Origin: Verrucomicrobiia bacterium
GTDB lineage: Bacteria > Verrucomicrobiota > Verrucomicrobiae > Limisphaerales > JAKPVM01
Direction of reading: 5' to 3'
Length of the DNA: 6,470 nucleotides
NCBI GenBank assembly: GCA_026417275.1
Contig: JAOADO010000058.1
Location: 1 to 6,470 of the forward strand
Positions 5,714-6,470 of the stretch are shown here, piece by piece. The first letter of the stretch is position 1. Every line of letters starts with the position of its first letter. The notes under the pieces were generated by a model, which saw only the letters and a program-made list of their open reading frames with translations, was not told the origin of the DNA and ran no database searches. Position numbers and translations under genes: made by a program.

Positions 5714-6470
5714 ATGAAAATCTTTGTTAACCGCAGAATAATAAATGCGACAGTGATTTTTTTTCTGTCGCTTCAAATTTGTTCCGCTGGCGAGGCAAAA
5801 AACGTCAATCTTCTCGTAAATCCATCTGCATGGATTGAACCCTCCATAACGGCACGTCCATGGTCATATTGGTGGTGGATGGGAAGCGCCGTGGATGAAA
5901 CGAACATCGCTCTCGAATTAACAACATTGAAAAACGCTGGTTGGGGCGGCGTGCACATCATCCCGATTTACGGCGCAAAAGGCTGGGAGGACAAATACAT
6001 CCAGTATCTTTCGCCGCGCTGGTTGGAAATGCTCGATTTTACTGTGAAAAAGGCTCGCGAATTTGGCATGGATGTTGATATGACGCTCGGCACAGGATGG
6101 TGTTTCGGCGGTCCCACTGTTTCAGACGATGACGCCAACGCGAGGTTGATGTTACGGACAAACATCGTTAAGGCAGGGGAAAAATATGCAGCTTCTTTCC
6201 AGAAACAGAAAATCCAGCGACTGATAGCGTTCGAAAGAGGTTCAGAAATCAGAGATTTAACTTCTCTTATAAAATCCGATGGTTCAATTGAATGGACGCC
6301 AGAGAATGGCGAGTGGATGGTTTACGCAATCTGGCAACAACCTTCGGGGCAGAAAGTAAAACGCGCGGCGCCAGGTGGAGAAGGACACATGTTGAATCTG
6401 ATTTACCCGGATGCTATGCAACGATATCTGAACTGGTTTGATGCCGCATTTGCCAATTACAGAGGGGCAA
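5714..6470 (+). CDS. Secreted GH106-type glycoside hydrolase (partial, alpha-L-rhamnosidase-like)
   Basis: Only the first 252 codons are in the window; the frame is open to the right edge. An N-terminal signal peptide is visible (MKIFVNRR, then the hydrophobic ATVIFFLSLQI, with likely cleavage after CSA near residue 25), so the enzyme is exported. Resemblance to GH106 (inverting alpha-L-rhamnosidases and relatives acting on rhamnose-containing plant or algal polysaccharides) rests on ARPWSYWWWMG (47-57), LKNAGWGGVHI (72-82), LGTGWCFGGP (125-134) and KRAAPGGEGHMLN (216-228), followed by YPDAMQRYLNWF. These match the usual order in the N-terminal catalytic region. Full GH106 proteins usually exceed 800 residues, so most of the gene, including catalytic glutamates, lies outside. 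AAGGGG sits five bases before the ATG. The 162-base gap after accD suggests a separate transcription unit. Family confidence is fairly high; substrate is inferred only from the family. Confidence 0.85.
   Translation, partial: MKIFVNRRIINATVIFFLSLQICSAGEAKNVNLLVNPSAWIEPSITARPWSYWWWMGSAVDETNIALELTTLKNAGWGGVHIIPIYGAKGWEDKYIQYLSPRWLEMLDFTVKKAREFGMDVDMTLGTGWCFGGPTVSDDDANARLMLRTNIVKAGEKYAASFQKQKIQRLIAFERGSEIRDLTSLIKSDGSIEWTPENGEWMVYAIWQQPSGQKVKRAAPGGEGHMLNLIYPDAMQRYLNWFDAAFANYRGA

Noticed and set aside
1..6470. A parS site near parB
   Set aside because: I searched by eye for the GTTTCACGTGAAAC core on both strands and saw no match; short GTTTCA pieces near 1833 and 3976 lack the second arm.

Overview
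The window is a stretch of bacterial chromosome with moderate base composition. Six genes are complete or nearly so, and a seventh runs off the right edge. Two genes lie on the minus strand at the left (a ParB partition protein followed by a PfkB-family sugar kinase). Five lie on the plus strand: a small LsrG-like ABM-fold protein, a CPBP intramembrane protease, a ComF-like phosphoribosyltransferase, the acetyl-CoA carboxylase beta subunit AccD, and the N-terminal part of a secreted GH106-type (alpha-L-rhamnosidase-like) glycoside hydrolase.

No taxonomic marker gene is present. A large secreted GH106-type enzyme, generally weak Shine-Dalgarno sequences, and the AccD and ParB sequence types would suit a free-living polysaccharide degrader of the PVC group, such as Verrucomicrobiota or a relative. 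That is an impression from the protein sequences, not a measurement.

Layout. Bases 1-76 hold only the 3' flank of the kinase gene. Bases 77-2220 (minus) hold parB and, 29 bases downstream, the kinase, probably co-transcribed. Bases 2221-2343 are a divergent AT-rich promoter region. Bases 2344-2649 hold the ABM gene. Bases 2650-2881 are a gap with several inverted repeats, a long-range complementary pairing and a T8 tract; this is the best candidate for an undescribed structured RNA. Bases 2882-5551 hold CPBP protease, comF and accD. The first two overlap by ATGA and the last two are 25 bases apart, which suggests one transcription unit. Bases 5552-5713 are an intergenic region with a short palindrome. 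From 5714 the GH106-type gene begins with a signal peptide and its own ribosome binding site.

The genes do not form one pathway. They are mostly housekeeping functions (chromosome segregation, fatty acid synthesis, possible DNA uptake or nucleotide-related ComF) next to the start of a carbohydrate-degradation gene. I see no strong evidence of a mobile element, CRISPR array, toxin-antitoxin pair or defence system. The two points I would check first are a dnaX-type slippery heptamer (A AAA AAG) followed by A8 in the parB linker, where a -1 slip gives a ParB lacking its C-terminal dimerisation domain, and the possible structured RNA in the 2650-2830 gap.
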